From an uncultured delta proteobacterium (GTDB lineage Bacteria > Myxococcota_A > Polyangia > Polyangiales > Polyangiaceae), in contig CAIOHM010000283.1 of assembly GCA_903858055.1 (NCBI GenBank), positions 1 to 29,227 of the forward strand: a stretch of 29,227 nucleotides of DNA, read 5' to 3'. Under the pieces are notes generated by a model that ran no database searches, was not told where the DNA came from, and was given only the letters and a program-made list of their open reading frames with translations. A program made the position numbers and the translations under genes. This document shows positions 8,501-15,724 of this stretch, in pieces; the stretch's first letter is position 1; each line of letters opens with the position of its first letter.

Positions 8501-8503
8501 ACG
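8477..8503. promoter_or_regulatory. AT-rich pocket with ATACG repeats and palindromes at GH13 gene start
   Basis: ATACG occurs three times (8478-8482, 8487-8491, 8499-8503). The octamer CGTATACG (8484-8491) is a perfect palindrome, and GTATG-G-CATAC (8492-8502) is an inverted repeat. This AT-rich patch contrasts with its GC-rich surroundings and spans the possible start codons of the GH13 gene. It could be an operator or internal promoter element, or merely rare codons of a signal peptide. Confidence 0.3.
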
Positions 8504-8542
8504 CCGGATGACTTCGCGTGCTGCGCCTTCGCCCATCGTCGC

Positions 8543-9364
8543 TTACCCGCGCAAGAGCGCTTCCACGGCGTCGAGGGCCTCCGGCGTCGCGTCGCCGAGC
8601 GCGCGTGCGAGCGGGAGCTGAGCGCGCGCCGCTTCGGCGTAGAACGAAGCGGCCTCCGGCAAGAGCTTGCGGATGGTCTCGAGGTGCCGTGCGAGGCCCG
8701 GCGCGTCGCCGCGGCGGACGGGACCCGTGAGGCCCCCAGGCATGCCGAGCGCCGCGACGTTCTCGGCCACGCTGTGCAGGAGCGGCCCGAGGATGTGCGG
8801 GACGTCTTCCGCCCGTGCCCCCGCGCGTACGAGGAGCTGCTGGCCGAGCGCTGCGAGCGCGGCGGCCCCGTTTGCCACGAGCCCCGCGGCTGCGTGGTAG
8901 CCCACCGTATCGAGCCCGGGAAACGTTCGCGGCACGAGGCCGAGCGAACGGCAGAAGCGCCGCGCGAGCTTCACGGCGACCTCGTCACCCTCCACGTGCG
9001 CATGCCCGCCCGCGAGCGAGGGTGCGAACGCCGGCGTGGCGAAGGCGATCATCGGGTGCATCTGCGCGACGCCTGCCGCATGCCCGCGCAGCGCCGCCAA
9101 TACCGCGGAGGATCGTGCGCCGGCCACGTGCACGACGACGGTGCGAGCGGTGACGGATCCCTTCGCGGCGAGCGCGGCCGCGAGCGGCTCGAGCTCTTTG
9201 TCGCGCACCGCGAGCACGAGCAGGTCGGCGGTGATGGGCGTCGCGGGATCCCACGTGCGCGAGGCGGCAACGCGGACACGATGACCCGCCGCACGCGCAT
9301 GCTTTTGAAGGGCGATGCCGAGCTTGCCGCGGCCGAGCACGAGGACGTCGAGGGAGCGCTTCAT
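8543..9364 (-). CDS. Rossmann-like / DUF2520 domain protein
   Basis: A 273-residue putative NAD(P)-dependent oxidoreductase-like protein. The N-terminal half has a nucleotide-binding start (VLVLGRGKLGIALQKHARAA) and Rossmann strands ending in LLVLAVRDKEL and VVVHVAGA. It also has QMHPMIAFATP, typical of the family hinge. The C-terminal half is the helical DUF2520 domain (DTVGYHAAAGLVANGAAALAALG region, about 150-270). Members resemble ketopantoate or pyrroline-5-carboxylate reductases and are of unproven function. Its ATG overlaps the nadD stop in an ATGA arrangement, which fits NAD metabolism without proving it. The GH13 gene follows closely downstream. Confidence 0.88.
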   Translation of the reverse strand: MKRSLDVLVLGRGKLGIALQKHARAAGHRVRVAASRTWDPATPITADLLVLAVRDKELEPLAAALAAKGSVTARTVVVHVAGARSSAVLAALRGHAAGVAQMHPMIAFATPAFAPSLAGGHAHVEGDEVAVKLARRFCRSLGLVPRTFPGLDTVGYHAAAGLVANGAAALAALGQQLLVRAGARAEDVPHILGPLLHSVAENVAALGMPGGLTGPVRRGDAPGLARHLETIRKLLPEAASFYAEAARAQLPLARALGDATPEALDAVEALLRG

Positions 9365-9912
9365 GAGCCCCCCAAGAGCGCACCGAGGGCCTCGGCGTCG
9401 AGCAAATCGTACACGGCACGGGGCACGAGCTCGCGGACCGCCTCGCGCCCGCCCGCACGGAGCGCGCTTCGGACCTGCGTGCTCGAGAGCACCGGGAGCG
9501 GTGAGGGCGTGCTTCCGTCGCTGCGCGGGAGCACGAGCGGCCGAGCGAGCTCACGCACGCGGTCGAAGCGGTACCATTTGTCAGCCTCCGCGAGCACGTC
9601 GGTGCCGATGACGAGGCGGAGCTCCCAGGTCGGGTGGAGCCGCGCGAGGGCCTCGAGCGTGTGGAGCGTGCGGCTCTCGCCGGAGAGCTCGTACTCGATG
9701 GGATCCACGCTCGCGTGGGCGACGCACGCGAAGGCCGCCTCGGCGAGGCGCATGCGAAGCGGGAAAGGTGCGAGGTTCTTGCCGAACGCGTGGCGGTACG
9801 CGGGCACCACGAGCACGTGGTCGACCTCGCCGGTGGCCAGGAGCCACGTGCCGGCGAGCACATGGCCGAGGTGAGGGGGGTTGAAGCTCCCGCCGAAGAC
9901 CGCGACGCGCAT
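9361..9912 (-). CDS. nadD: Nicotinate-nucleotide adenylyltransferase
   Basis: Transfers the AMP moiety of ATP to nicotinate mononucleotide to form deamido-NAD, a step of NAD synthesis in the cytoplasm. The 183-residue protein opens with the nucleotidyltransferase motif FGGSFNPPHLGH (residues 6-17, with the HxGH histidines) and ends with the second signature SSTQVRSALRAG. Both are diagnostic, and the length is normal or slightly short. The chosen ATG at 9912 puts the GGSFNPPHLGH loop directly after the first strand. The frame stays open far upstream, but that extension is antisense to the DsbD gene. It is the first gene of a right-to-left series with DUF2520 and the GH13 genes, and is divergent from dsbD over 186 bases, which hold an 8-bp palindrome (TGGCGCCA, 9983-9990). 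Confidence 0.95.
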   Translation of the reverse strand: MRVAVFGGSFNPPHLGHVLAGTWLLATGEVDHVLVVPAYRHAFGKNLAPFPLRMRLAEAAFACVAHASVDPIEYELSGESRTLHTLEALARLHPTWELRLVIGTDVLAEADKWYRFDRVRELARPLVLPRSDGSTPSPLPVLSSTQVRSALRAGGREAVRELVPRAVYDLLDAEALGALLGGS

Positions 9913-10098
9913 GGGCGAAGGGTAGCAGGGAGTGTGTGGCGCGCGGCGACCTCGAGCGCCTCGCCGCCGGCCCTCTGGCGACTGGCGCCATATCGTGACG
10001 GTGTCGTGTTCCGTGCTTGGTGCAGCAAACCCTGCGACGTCGCCGCACGGTTGCGGCGGATCTTGCGGACACGCCGTGCTCCGGCCAAGGTGCCGCCC

Positions 10099-11421
10099 AT
10101 GACCCGCCGCGATCTGCGCCCAGGCCTCTCGTCGTCGCTGCTCCTCGCTGTGCTGCTCGCGCCCTCGGTCGCGTTCGCGGCCGAGTCCTCGATGTTCGAA
10201 CAGGCGCTCGCCAAGGGGCTCGGGCCTGCGTTCGCGCTCGCCTTCGTGAGCGGGCTCGGCCTCACGCTCACCCCTTGCGTGTACCCGATGATCGCGATCA
10301 CGGTCTCGGTGTTCGGTGGCGCGGAGGCGGCTCCCACGCGCGGCCGTGCAGCGGCGCTCTCGGCGAGCTTCGTCCTCGGGATGGCCTCGCTCTTTACAGG
10401 GCTCGGCGTCTTCTTCGCGATGTCCGGTCAGGTCTTCGGCAGCTTCCTCGGCAACGCGTGGGTCCTGCGGGGCCTCGCAGCGATCTTCGTCGCGCTCGCG
10501 TTCAGCATGTTCGGCGCGTGGGAGTTCGCGCTCCCCTCGAGCCTCCAGAACCGCCTCGCGACCGCCGGTGGTCTCGGCTTCGGCGGCGCGTTCGTGCTCG
10601 GTCTCGTGACCTCGCTCGTGGCCGCGCCGTGCACGGGCCCCTTCATGACGGGGCTCCTGCTGTGGATCTCGACGACGAAGAACGTGCTCCTTGGCGCGGG
10701 CATCATGTTCGTCTTCGCCCTCGGTCTTGGCGCGCCGTTCTTTCTCGTCGGCACCTTCGCGGTGAGCCTGCCGAAGGGCGGCTCGTGGATGCTCGCCGTG
10801 AAGTGGTTCTTCGGCCTCGCGCTCGCGCTCCTCGCGTTCCACTTCCTCCGCATCGCGACCCCGGCGCTCCAGCTCGCGGAGAAGCCCACCACGATGCACC
10901 TCGCGGTCGCCGGCGCTGCCATCGCCGCCGGGCTCCTCCTCGCCTCGCTGCACGTCGCGGCGGAGCGTCGCGGTTCGACGATCGCCCACCTGAGCAAGCC
11001 CATGCATCTTGCATCGATTCCGCTCGCGGTCGGTGGCGCGTGCTTCTTGCTCGCGGCGTTCCTCGTGCCTCCGGCGGCGCTCGCTTGGGTCGCCTCCGAG
11101 GCCGAGGCCGTGGAGGCCGCGCACCGCGACAAGAAGCCGATGCTCGTCGACTTCGGCGCCGAGTGGTGTGCGGCGTGCAAGGAGCTCACGAAGTACACGT
11201 TCGCGGACGCGCGCGTGCGCGAGGAAGGCCAGCGTTTCGTGGCACTTCAGATCGACGCCACCGACGACGAAGACCCGCGCATCGAGGCGGTGAAGGGCAA
11301 GTACAAGGTCGTCGGGCTCCCCACCGTCGTGCTCTTCGACGGTGAGGGACGTGAGGTGAAGCGCTTCAACGAGTTCGTCGACGCCGACGCGATGCTCGCG
11401 GCGATGCAAGCGGTCAAGTAG
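10099..11421 (+). CDS. DsbD-family thiol:disulfide interchange protein
   Basis: A 440-residue inner-membrane protein that would carry electrons from cytoplasmic thioredoxin to the periplasm. A signal-like N-terminus (about 10-28) is followed by the DsbD transmembrane core of about eight helices. Its two redox cysteines are Cys60 in LTPCVYPM and Cys178 in AAPCTGPF. The C-terminal thioredoxin-like domain (about 325-440) carries AEWCAACK with Cys357 and Cys360. The N-terminal periplasmic immunoglobulin-like domain of full-length E. coli DsbD is absent, so this is a two-domain form. The ATG at 10099 is preceded by an AAGG stretch about eight bases upstream. It could support the DsbA-like protein at 26.3 kb, but it is not in that operon. 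It converges with the Spy-like gene. Confidence 0.92.
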   Translation: MTRRDLRPGLSSSLLLAVLLAPSVAFAAESSMFEQALAKGLGPAFALAFVSGLGLTLTPCVYPMIAITVSVFGGAEAAPTRGRAAALSASFVLGMASLFTGLGVFFAMSGQVFGSFLGNAWVLRGLAAIFVALAFSMFGAWEFALPSSLQNRLATAGGLGFGGAFVLGLVTSLVAAPCTGPFMTGLLLWISTTKNVLLGAGIMFVFALGLGAPFFLVGTFAVSLPKGGSWMLAVKWFFGLALALLAFHFLRIATPALQLAEKPTTMHLAVAGAAIAAGLLLASLHVAAERRGSTIAHLSKPMHLASIPLAVGGACFLLAAFLVPPAALAWVASEAEAVEAAHRDKKPMLVDFGAEWCAACKELTKYTFADARVREEGQRFVALQIDATDDEDPRIEAVKGKYKVVGLPTVVLFDGEGREVKRFNEFVDADAMLAAMQAVK

Positions 11422-11433
11422 CGCCCGCGGCAC

Positions 11434-11449
11434 CACGCGCGAGCGCGTG
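11434..11449. terminator. Small hairpin between convergent genes
   Basis: CACGCG (11434-11439) and CGCGTG (11444-11449) form a perfect 6-bp stem around a CGAG loop, in the 36-base space between the convergent stops of the DsbD and Spy-like genes. There is no T tract. It is a candidate bidirectional terminator only. Confidence 0.3.
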
Positions 11450-11457
11450 CACGCGAG

Positions 11458-12378
11458 TCAGGGCTCGTCGTCGGTGCGCCCGGCCTCGATGTGATCGGCG
11501 AGCTTGAGGCGCTGGTTCACGGTGAGCTCGGGTGCGGCCACGACGGCGAACGTCGTCATGTGGGCGATGCGCTTGCTCGCGTGCGCCGCGGGGATGCGGT
11601 CGGCGTCGGTGACCGTGAAGGTCTCGGCGCGAAAACGTGCGGCGAGCGCCTGATGGCGCTGCTTCATCTCGTTGTGCATGGCCGAGCGGGCGTGGCCCTC
11701 GTGTTCGCCGCGCATGCGGTCGTGGAAGGCCTTGAAGATCGACTCGCGCTGGGCGCGTGTGAGATCGAGCTCTTCGGCGAGGCGGTGGAAGCGGTGCATC
11801 TCGGGGCCTCCGCGATGGTGCTCGCGGCCGCCGCGCCCGCGTCGCCCGCCGTGCTCCTGCTTGCCTTCGCCGTTCGTCGCGCCCTCGTGCATCGCCATCG
11901 GAGGCAAGGAAGCGATCTTCTCCGCGACCTGCGCGCGCTGGCCCTTGTCGAGGATCGCGTGGAGCCGCGCGAGCATCTTCACGTGCACCGGGGGCAAGGC
12001 GGAGAGGTCCTCCGCGGTCTTGGTGAGGAGCTTGTCGAGCGCCGCGCGGTCGAAGGTGCCGCTGCGGACGCCCTTCGCCAGCTCGTCGCGGTAGGCCTTT
12101 GTGGTGGCCTCGACGAGCGAGCGATCCGCCATCGCCTCTTTGTGGAGCTGCAGGACGGCTTCGCGCTGATCGGCTCGGAGCTCCACGCCCTCGAGCAGGT
12201 GATGGATCCCCATGCGTGGCCCGCGACGGTCTCCGTCGTCTTTGCCTTTGCCCCCATGATGCGGGCAGCTTCCGCCTCCGCCGTCGCCTTCGCATGGGCG
12301 CGCGAAGGCTGGGGCTGCGAGCGCGCCGAGCAGCGTGACGAGGAGGAGCGGGTGGCGTCGAATGGGCGAAGTGTTCAT
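11458..12378 (-). CDS. Periplasmic Spy/CpxP-like protein with two LTxxQ domains
   Basis: A 306-residue exported protein. The signal peptide is clear (RRHPLLLVTLLGALAAPAFA, about residues 7-26), followed by a Cys/Gly/His-rich stretch. Two similar helical domains each carry an LTxxQ-type motif: LRADQREAV in the first, LTRAQRESIF in the second, and a further LTVNQRLKL near the C-terminus. A Gly/Arg/His-rich linker (about 170-195) joins them. Spy and CpxP are envelope-stress chaperones or sensors, and related proteins bind metals. The abundant His here would suit metal binding, but that is inference. Usual family members have one such domain in about 160 residues. I chose the ATG at 12378, with GAGAGA seven bases upstream, over the ATG at 12414, which would add a hydrophilic N-terminus. 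Confidence 0.85.
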   Translation of the reverse strand: MNTSPIRRHPLLLVTLLGALAAPAFARPCEGDGGGGSCPHHGGKGKDDGDRRGPRMGIHHLLEGVELRADQREAVLQLHKEAMADRSLVEATTKAYRDELAKGVRSGTFDRAALDKLLTKTAEDLSALPPVHVKMLARLHAILDKGQRAQVAEKIASLPPMAMHEGATNGEGKQEHGGRRGRGGREHHRGGPEMHRFHRLAEELDLTRAQRESIFKAFHDRMRGEHEGHARSAMHNEMKQRHQALAARFRAETFTVTDADRIPAAHASKRIAHMTTFAVVAAPELTVNQRLKLADHIEAGRTDDEP

Positions 12379-12383
12379 GGGGC

Positions 12384-12419
12384 GTTCTCTCTCGGGGAAG
12401 ACGTGCTTTCCCAAAGAAC
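12384..12419 (-). promoter_or_regulatory. Leader hairpin covering the Spy-like gene ribosome binding site
   Basis: GTTCT (12384-12388) pairs with AGAAC (12415-12419), and GGGAA (12395-12399) pairs with TTCCC (12408-12412), around an internal loop. In the minus-strand transcript the GAGAGA ribosome-binding stretch lies in the descending arm, so folding could hide it. The pairing is seen in the sequence; regulation is inference. Confidence 0.35.
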
Positions 12420-12429
12420 GCTGGCCGCG

Positions 12430-12455
12430 CGTCGCTCCCTACGCCCGTCGCTCCC
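12430..12455. repeat. Two direct repeats upstream of the Spy-like gene
   Basis: CGTCGCTCCC occurs at 12430-12439 and again at 12446-12455, a 16-base period, in the 107-base space between the HATPase gene and the Spy-like start. Tandem half-sites of this kind are typical of response-regulator binding, but no regulator has been identified. Confidence 0.4.
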
Positions 12456-12485
12456 GCCGACGCAAAATGCGCGAAGCGGACCGCC

Positions 12486-13025
12486 TCAGGCCACGAGCTC
12501 GTGGTCGCGGGTCGTGCCCCATCGCATGGACGCCGAGACCTCCACGCAGCCGTCGGCGAGGAAGCGCAAGCTCACGGTGCTCTCCGCTTCGTGGGCGACG
12601 CGGAAGATGCCGAGGCCGCTTTCCTCGAGGGTCATCGCGGCCGCCGTGGGCTTCACCTCGGAATGCGCGGGCTCTTCGAGGATCTCGGTCACGCGGCTCA
12701 CGTAAGCCTCGAGCGGCGACGTGACCTCACCGAGGCGAGCGACGGCCGCGCGGAGGCGATGAGGGTGTGCGGAGGCCGCGTCGACGGGGTTGGTGACGAC
12801 GACGCGCGCGACACCGGCCGCGAGGTGGACCACGACCTGGATGGCCGCCCCTTCGCCGAAGGTGCCGTACTTGATCGCGTTTTCGAGGAGCTCGCTCACC
12901 ACCATGCCCACGGCATAGGCGCCGTCCTCGACGAGCCCGACCGCGCGCGCACCGTGCATGAGCGCGTCCCGAACCTCGGGCACGCGGCTCCACACGGGGG
13001 CGACGGAGAGCTCGACGTGCATCAT
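12486..13025 (-). CDS. HATPase-domain regulator (anti-sigma/serine-kinase-like)
   Basis: A 179-residue protein with a GHKL-type ATP-binding core. The N box is clear (VVSELLENAIKYG, about residues 43-55), with Glu and Asn in place. A late SGLGIFRVAHEAES stretch resembles the glycine-rich lid motif, while the usual DxGxG box is not evident. RsbW and SpoIIAB relatives phosphorylate STAS proteins and sequester partners. The ATG overlaps the stop of the STAS-like gene (ATGATGA at the junction), so the two should be made together. The pair resembles the Synechocystis slr1658/slr1659 type of HATPase/STAS regulators; this comparison is from memory. A longer open frame starts at 13121 but lies inside the STAS gene. 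Confidence 0.82.
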   Translation of the reverse strand: MMHVELSVAPVWSRVPEVRDALMHGARAVGLVEDGAYAVGMVVSELLENAIKYGTFGEGAAIQVVVHLAAGVARVVVTNPVDAASAHPHRLRAAVARLGEVTSPLEAYVSRVTEILEEPAHSEVKPTAAAMTLEESGLGIFRVAHEAESTVSLRFLADGCVEVSASMRWGTTRDHELVA

Positions 13026-13420
13026 GCGCGCGAAGGGGAGGGCAGCTCGAGGGGACGGATGCGCACGAGGCCGTCGTCTTTCTCGAAGGCCGCGAGCGCG
13101 TCGAAGCAGTAGCGCTGCCAACGCAGGCCACCGTGGTAGTTGAGGACGACGGTGCGGCGCTCGGCGCGCGCGCGACGGATGAAGTGGAGCACCGCCGTTA
13201 TCGTCGCCGAGTTGAAGAACTCGAGCTCCTCGAAGTGCATGTCGACGGTCGCGTTGCCCGCGCGGGCCCGCGCGAGCACGTCGTCGAAGATCGGGGCCAG
13301 CGCCACGGTTGGCTGGAGGGCGTTGCCCTTGCCTCGCCAGTCGACGCGGACGAGCGGTCCGTCAGCGATATCGGTCACTTCAATGCGGAGTTCACCCAAG
13401 TCCATGATCGGTAGAGCCAT
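13022..13420 (-). CDS. STAS-like (anti-anti-sigma type) protein
   Basis: A 132-residue cytoplasmic protein. Its core FEELEFFNSATITAVLHF (about 63-80) follows the STAS pattern of a beta strand leading to a serine at the start of a helix. Ser71 sits where SpoIIAA-type proteins are phosphorylated. It probably binds the HATPase encoded immediately downstream with a 4-base overlap. An internal ATG at codon 6 is an alternative start; neither has a recognisable ribosome binding site. The degenerate ABC gene lies 31 bases upstream on the same strand. I infer a three-gene regulatory unit. The sigma factor or other target is not visible in the window. Confidence 0.8.
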   Translation of the reverse strand: MALPIMDLGELRIEVTDIADGPLVRVDWRGKGNALQPTVALAPIFDDVLARARAGNATVDMHFEELEFFNSATITAVLHFIRRARAERRTVVLNYHGGLRWQRYCFDALAAFEKDDGLVRIRPLELPSPSRA

Positions 13421-13451
13421 GGTCGCACGAAACGAGCGCCGCTTCCAAGGC

Positions 13452-14357
13452 TCACGGTGTGCGGGCTTCTACGTCCGCGCGGCCGTCCGCCGGCACCGGG
13501 CTCGGCCCGCCGCGTTGCGTCGCGTCGAAGGCCTCCTCCGGAATCGGCGCGAAGAAGGCGCTCGCCTCGCGGAGGCGCAAGCCGCGCGCGTGCAAGGACG
13601 CGGCGAGGCGCTGGACCGTTTGCCCCGGTGGCTCTACCCGGCGCACGTAAAGCTCTCCGTCGTCGACCGCGCAGGCGAAGCCCGCGCCGCGCAGAAGCCC
13701 TGCGAGTTCCTGGGCGCTCGCGTTGGCGCGCACGCGGAGGAGGGGCGTTGGCGCGACCGCGGGCGGCGCCTCGTTCACCAGCACCCAGCCTCGATCGCGG
13801 AAGGGCGACGTCGCCGCGTGGCGCGGGAGGAGCAGCACCACGTCGCGGCCCTCGCAGGCGCGGTCCCAGGTGGCGTACTCGGTCTCGTCGCGATCGAGCG
13901 TGCCGAAGCCCGTCGAGGCGTCGGCCACGAGCACGGGCCGGTTCGAGGCGAGCGCGGCCGCGAGCGAGGCCCGCGGGCGCAAATCAGGCGGGACGTGCGC
14001 GAGCGCGGTGCGCGCGAGGAAGCGAAGGCCGAGGTTCTCGAGGAGCGTCTCGGCGTCGTCGCGTCGAAAGCTCGGGCGCTCGGCGGTGGCGGCGGCACGG
14101 AGCACCCATTCGACGAGGGTCACGTCGTCGAGCTGCGGGAGGAAGCTCGCGCCAACGGCGCAAGCCAGGCGCACGTCGCGCGCCGTTGCGAGGTCGCGCC
14201 GATGCAGGAAAAGAACGCCCGGCGGCGGCAGCGCGAGGCCCAGGAGCCACCGTTCGAGCTCGGGGCTGCCGTCGACCACGAGCACGCGGGAGGATTCGCC
14301 GCTCGTGACCATGCCGCCCGCCACCGAGGGATCGCGGAGCTCGAAGAAGGGAACCAT
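13452..14357 (-). CDS. Degenerate ABC-type ATPase domain protein
   Basis: A 301-residue protein that follows the layout of an ABC transporter ATPase but lacks its chemistry. The N-terminus (FFELRDPSVAGG) is ABC-like, but at the Walker A position it reads VVDGSPELERWLLG (residues 27-40), with no GKS/T. A Q-loop-like GASFLPQLDDVTLVEWV follows (69-85). The signature position has PPDLRPRASLAAAL instead of LSGGQ. The Walker B stretch VLVADASTG keeps Asp146 but has Ala147 where the catalytic Glu should be. A histidine remains at the switch position (LLLPRHAA). The C-terminal about 90 residues resemble the extension of NatA-like ATPases. It probably does not hydrolyse ATP. The ATG at 14357 is preferred over the long frame start at 14444, which would overlap thiD. 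Confidence 0.7.
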   Translation of the reverse strand: MVPFFELRDPSVAGGMVTSGESSRVLVVDGSPELERWLLGLALPPPGVLFLHRRDLATARDVRLACAVGASFLPQLDDVTLVEWVLRAAATAERPSFRRDDAETLLENLGLRFLARTALAHVPPDLRPRASLAAALASNRPVLVADASTGFGTLDRDETEYATWDRACEGRDVVLLLPRHAATSPFRDRGWVLVNEAPPAVAPTPLLRVRANASAQELAGLLRGAGFACAVDDGELYVRRVEPPGQTVQRLAASLHARGLRLREASAFFAPIPEEAFDATQRGGPSPVPADGRADVEARTP

Positions 14358-14413
14358 CCGGCGAACGATAGCAGCGTTGCGCCGCCCGAGGACGAAGCGC
14401 ACGATGCGGGGCG

Positions 14414-15271
14414 ATGAGCACGGACAGTGAACGCCCAAGCACACGATGGCGCTCGGCGCGCCGTAGGCCGGTCGTGCTCGCGATCGGAGGCCTCGACCCG
14501 AGCGGCGGTGCCGGCGTCGCGATGGATGTCGCGGCGGTCGCAGGCGCGGGCGCGCACGCGTGCGTCGTCGTGAGCGCGCTGACTGTTCAGTCCACGGCGG
14601 GCTGCGCGGACGTCGAGCCCGTTGCCGCGTCGACTTTTCGCGCCCAGCTCGCGCATCTCGTGAAGGCGCAGCCGCCGGACGTCGTGAAGCTCGGGGCGCT
14701 CGGCTCAGAGGCGGTCACAGAGGCGGTCGCAGAATTCGTTGCGGAATACACGGGGATGCTCGTCGTCGATCCGGTTGCGGCGGCGAGCGTCGCCCACGAA
14801 GGGACCGGTCGGCCTCTCGCGACCGAGGCCTCGCGCGCGGTGCTTCGCACGAAGATCCTGCCTCACGCGACCGTGCTCTGCGCCAACGGGCCCGAGCTCG
14901 CGTCGCTCGCGGGCCTCCCCGCCTTCGACCTCGACAGCGCCGTCCTCGCGTCGCGCGCGCTCGTCGCTCGCGGGGTGCGCGCCGTCTATGCGAAGGCCGG
15001 TCACTGGACCACGAGCGCCGCCGACGACGCGCTCGTCTTCGCCGACGCGACCCACGTCTTCCCGGCGCCGCGCCTCGACGTCGCCGACGTGCATGGCACG
15101 GGCTGCGCGCTCGCCTCGCTCCTCGCCGGTCGTCTCGCGCTCCTCGGGAACAGCGACGACGCGTCGCTCGTCGAGGCCTCGCGCTGGGCCAAGGGGGTGC
15201 TTTTTCGCGCCCTCGAAACCCCAATTGTCGTAGGTGAAGGTCAGCGCGTCGTGCGCATTGAGCAGGGGTAA
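14414..15271 (+). CDS. thiD: Hydroxymethylpyrimidine (phosphate) kinase
   Basis: Phosphorylates 4-amino-5-hydroxymethyl-2-methylpyrimidine and its monophosphate for thiamine synthesis. The 285-residue protein has the ribokinase-fold signature LAIGGLDPSGGAGVAMD (about 22-38), a VVDPV strand, and the anion-hole motif HGTGCALAS (His227-Gly-Thr-Gly-Cys231) that holds the catalytic cysteine typical of ThiD. A short basic N-terminal extension (about 15 residues) is unusual, so a slightly later start cannot be excluded. It is transcribed divergently from the degenerate ABC gene across 56 bases. The next gene on the same strand starts 87 bases downstream. No other thiamine gene is present. Confidence 0.9.
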   Translation: MSTDSERPSTRWRSARRRPVVLAIGGLDPSGGAGVAMDVAAVAGAGAHACVVVSALTVQSTAGCADVEPVAASTFRAQLAHLVKAQPPDVVKLGALGSEAVTEAVAEFVAEYTGMLVVDPVAAASVAHEGTGRPLATEASRAVLRTKILPHATVLCANGPELASLAGLPAFDLDSAVLASRALVARGVRAVYAKAGHWTTSAADDALVFADATHVFPAPRLDVADVHGTGCALASLLAGRLALLGNSDDASLVEASRWAKGVLFRALETPIVVGEGQRVVRIEQG

Positions 15272-15279
15272 CGGGTTCC

Positions 15280-15351
15280 ATGAAGCGAGGCGCTTCGCCG
15301 CAAGACGCAGGGTCGTGGTGTCCAGGGGTTGCTCGCTCGGCTCTGCGGTGA
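15280..15351 (+). other. Possible 23-codon leader ORF upstream of speH
   Basis: An ATG at 15280 opens a 23-residue frame rich in Arg, Ser and Gly, ending in TGA at 15349-15351. Its stop overlaps the likely ribosome-binding stretch (GTGAGG) of speH, seven bases before the speH GTG. AGGGG occurs about 12 bases upstream of the ATG. The layout would allow coupling, but codon evidence is too short to show that it is translated. Confidence 0.2.
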
Positions 15352-15358
15352 GGCGCTC

Positions 15359-15724
15359 GTGGCAACGCTCGGCACCCTGCACGTGATCGAAGCTCGCGGC
15401 GTCGCTTCGGCGTCGCTCGCGGAAGGGGAGCTCCTCCGGAAGCTCGGCGACGGCATCGTCGCGCGCCTCGGGCTCACGGTGATCGGCGCCCCGCAGTGGC
15501 ACGCGTTCCCCGCACGAGAAGGAGCGTTCGGCGGCCACACGGGCCTCTGGCTCCTCTCGGAGTCGCACCTGGCGATCCACTCGTTCCCCGAGCGCGGCGC
15601 ACTCACGCTCGACCTCCACAGCTGCCGCCCCATCGCACCGCTCCCGTGGACCGAGATCCTCACGCTCGCCCTCGGCCCCTGCGCGGTCCGCGTGCGGGTC
15701 GTCGACCGTGACGAGGCACCGTGA
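15359..15724 (+). CDS. speH: S-adenosylmethionine decarboxylase proenzyme
   Basis: Makes decarboxylated AdoMet, the aminopropyl donor for polyamine synthesis. The bacterial-type single-chain proenzyme self-cleaves between Glu68 and Ser69 to make its pyruvoyl group. SESHLAIHSFPERG (67-80) contains this site and His74, and Cys89 in LHSCRP matches the catalytic cysteine of the Thermotoga enzyme. The length of 121 residues is normal. I chose GTG at 15359, not the TTG at 15329: it has GTGAGG upstream, and its N-terminus (MATLGTLHVIEA) aligns with the Thermotoga start. The GTGA overlap at its end couples it to the DUF4178 gene, and it heads the seven-gene polyamine/membrane cluster. Confidence 0.92.
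   Translation: MATLGTLHVIEARGVASASLAEGELLRKLGDGIVARLGLTVIGAPQWHAFPAREGAFGGHTGLWLLSESHLAIHSFPERGALTLDLHSCRPIAPLPWTEILTLALGPCAVRVRVVDRDEAP

Noticed and set aside
6686..9874. A 1062-residue plus-strand open frame
   Set aside because: It is antisense to the GH13, DUF2520 and nadD genes, whose motifs are unmistakable. Its product is Arg/Ala/Glu-rich without recognisable domains, as expected from a shadow frame in GC-rich DNA.
9913..11436. Upstream extension of the nadD open frame
   Set aside because: The nadD motif begins at residue 6 of the short form, and the extension lies antisense to the DsbD gene.
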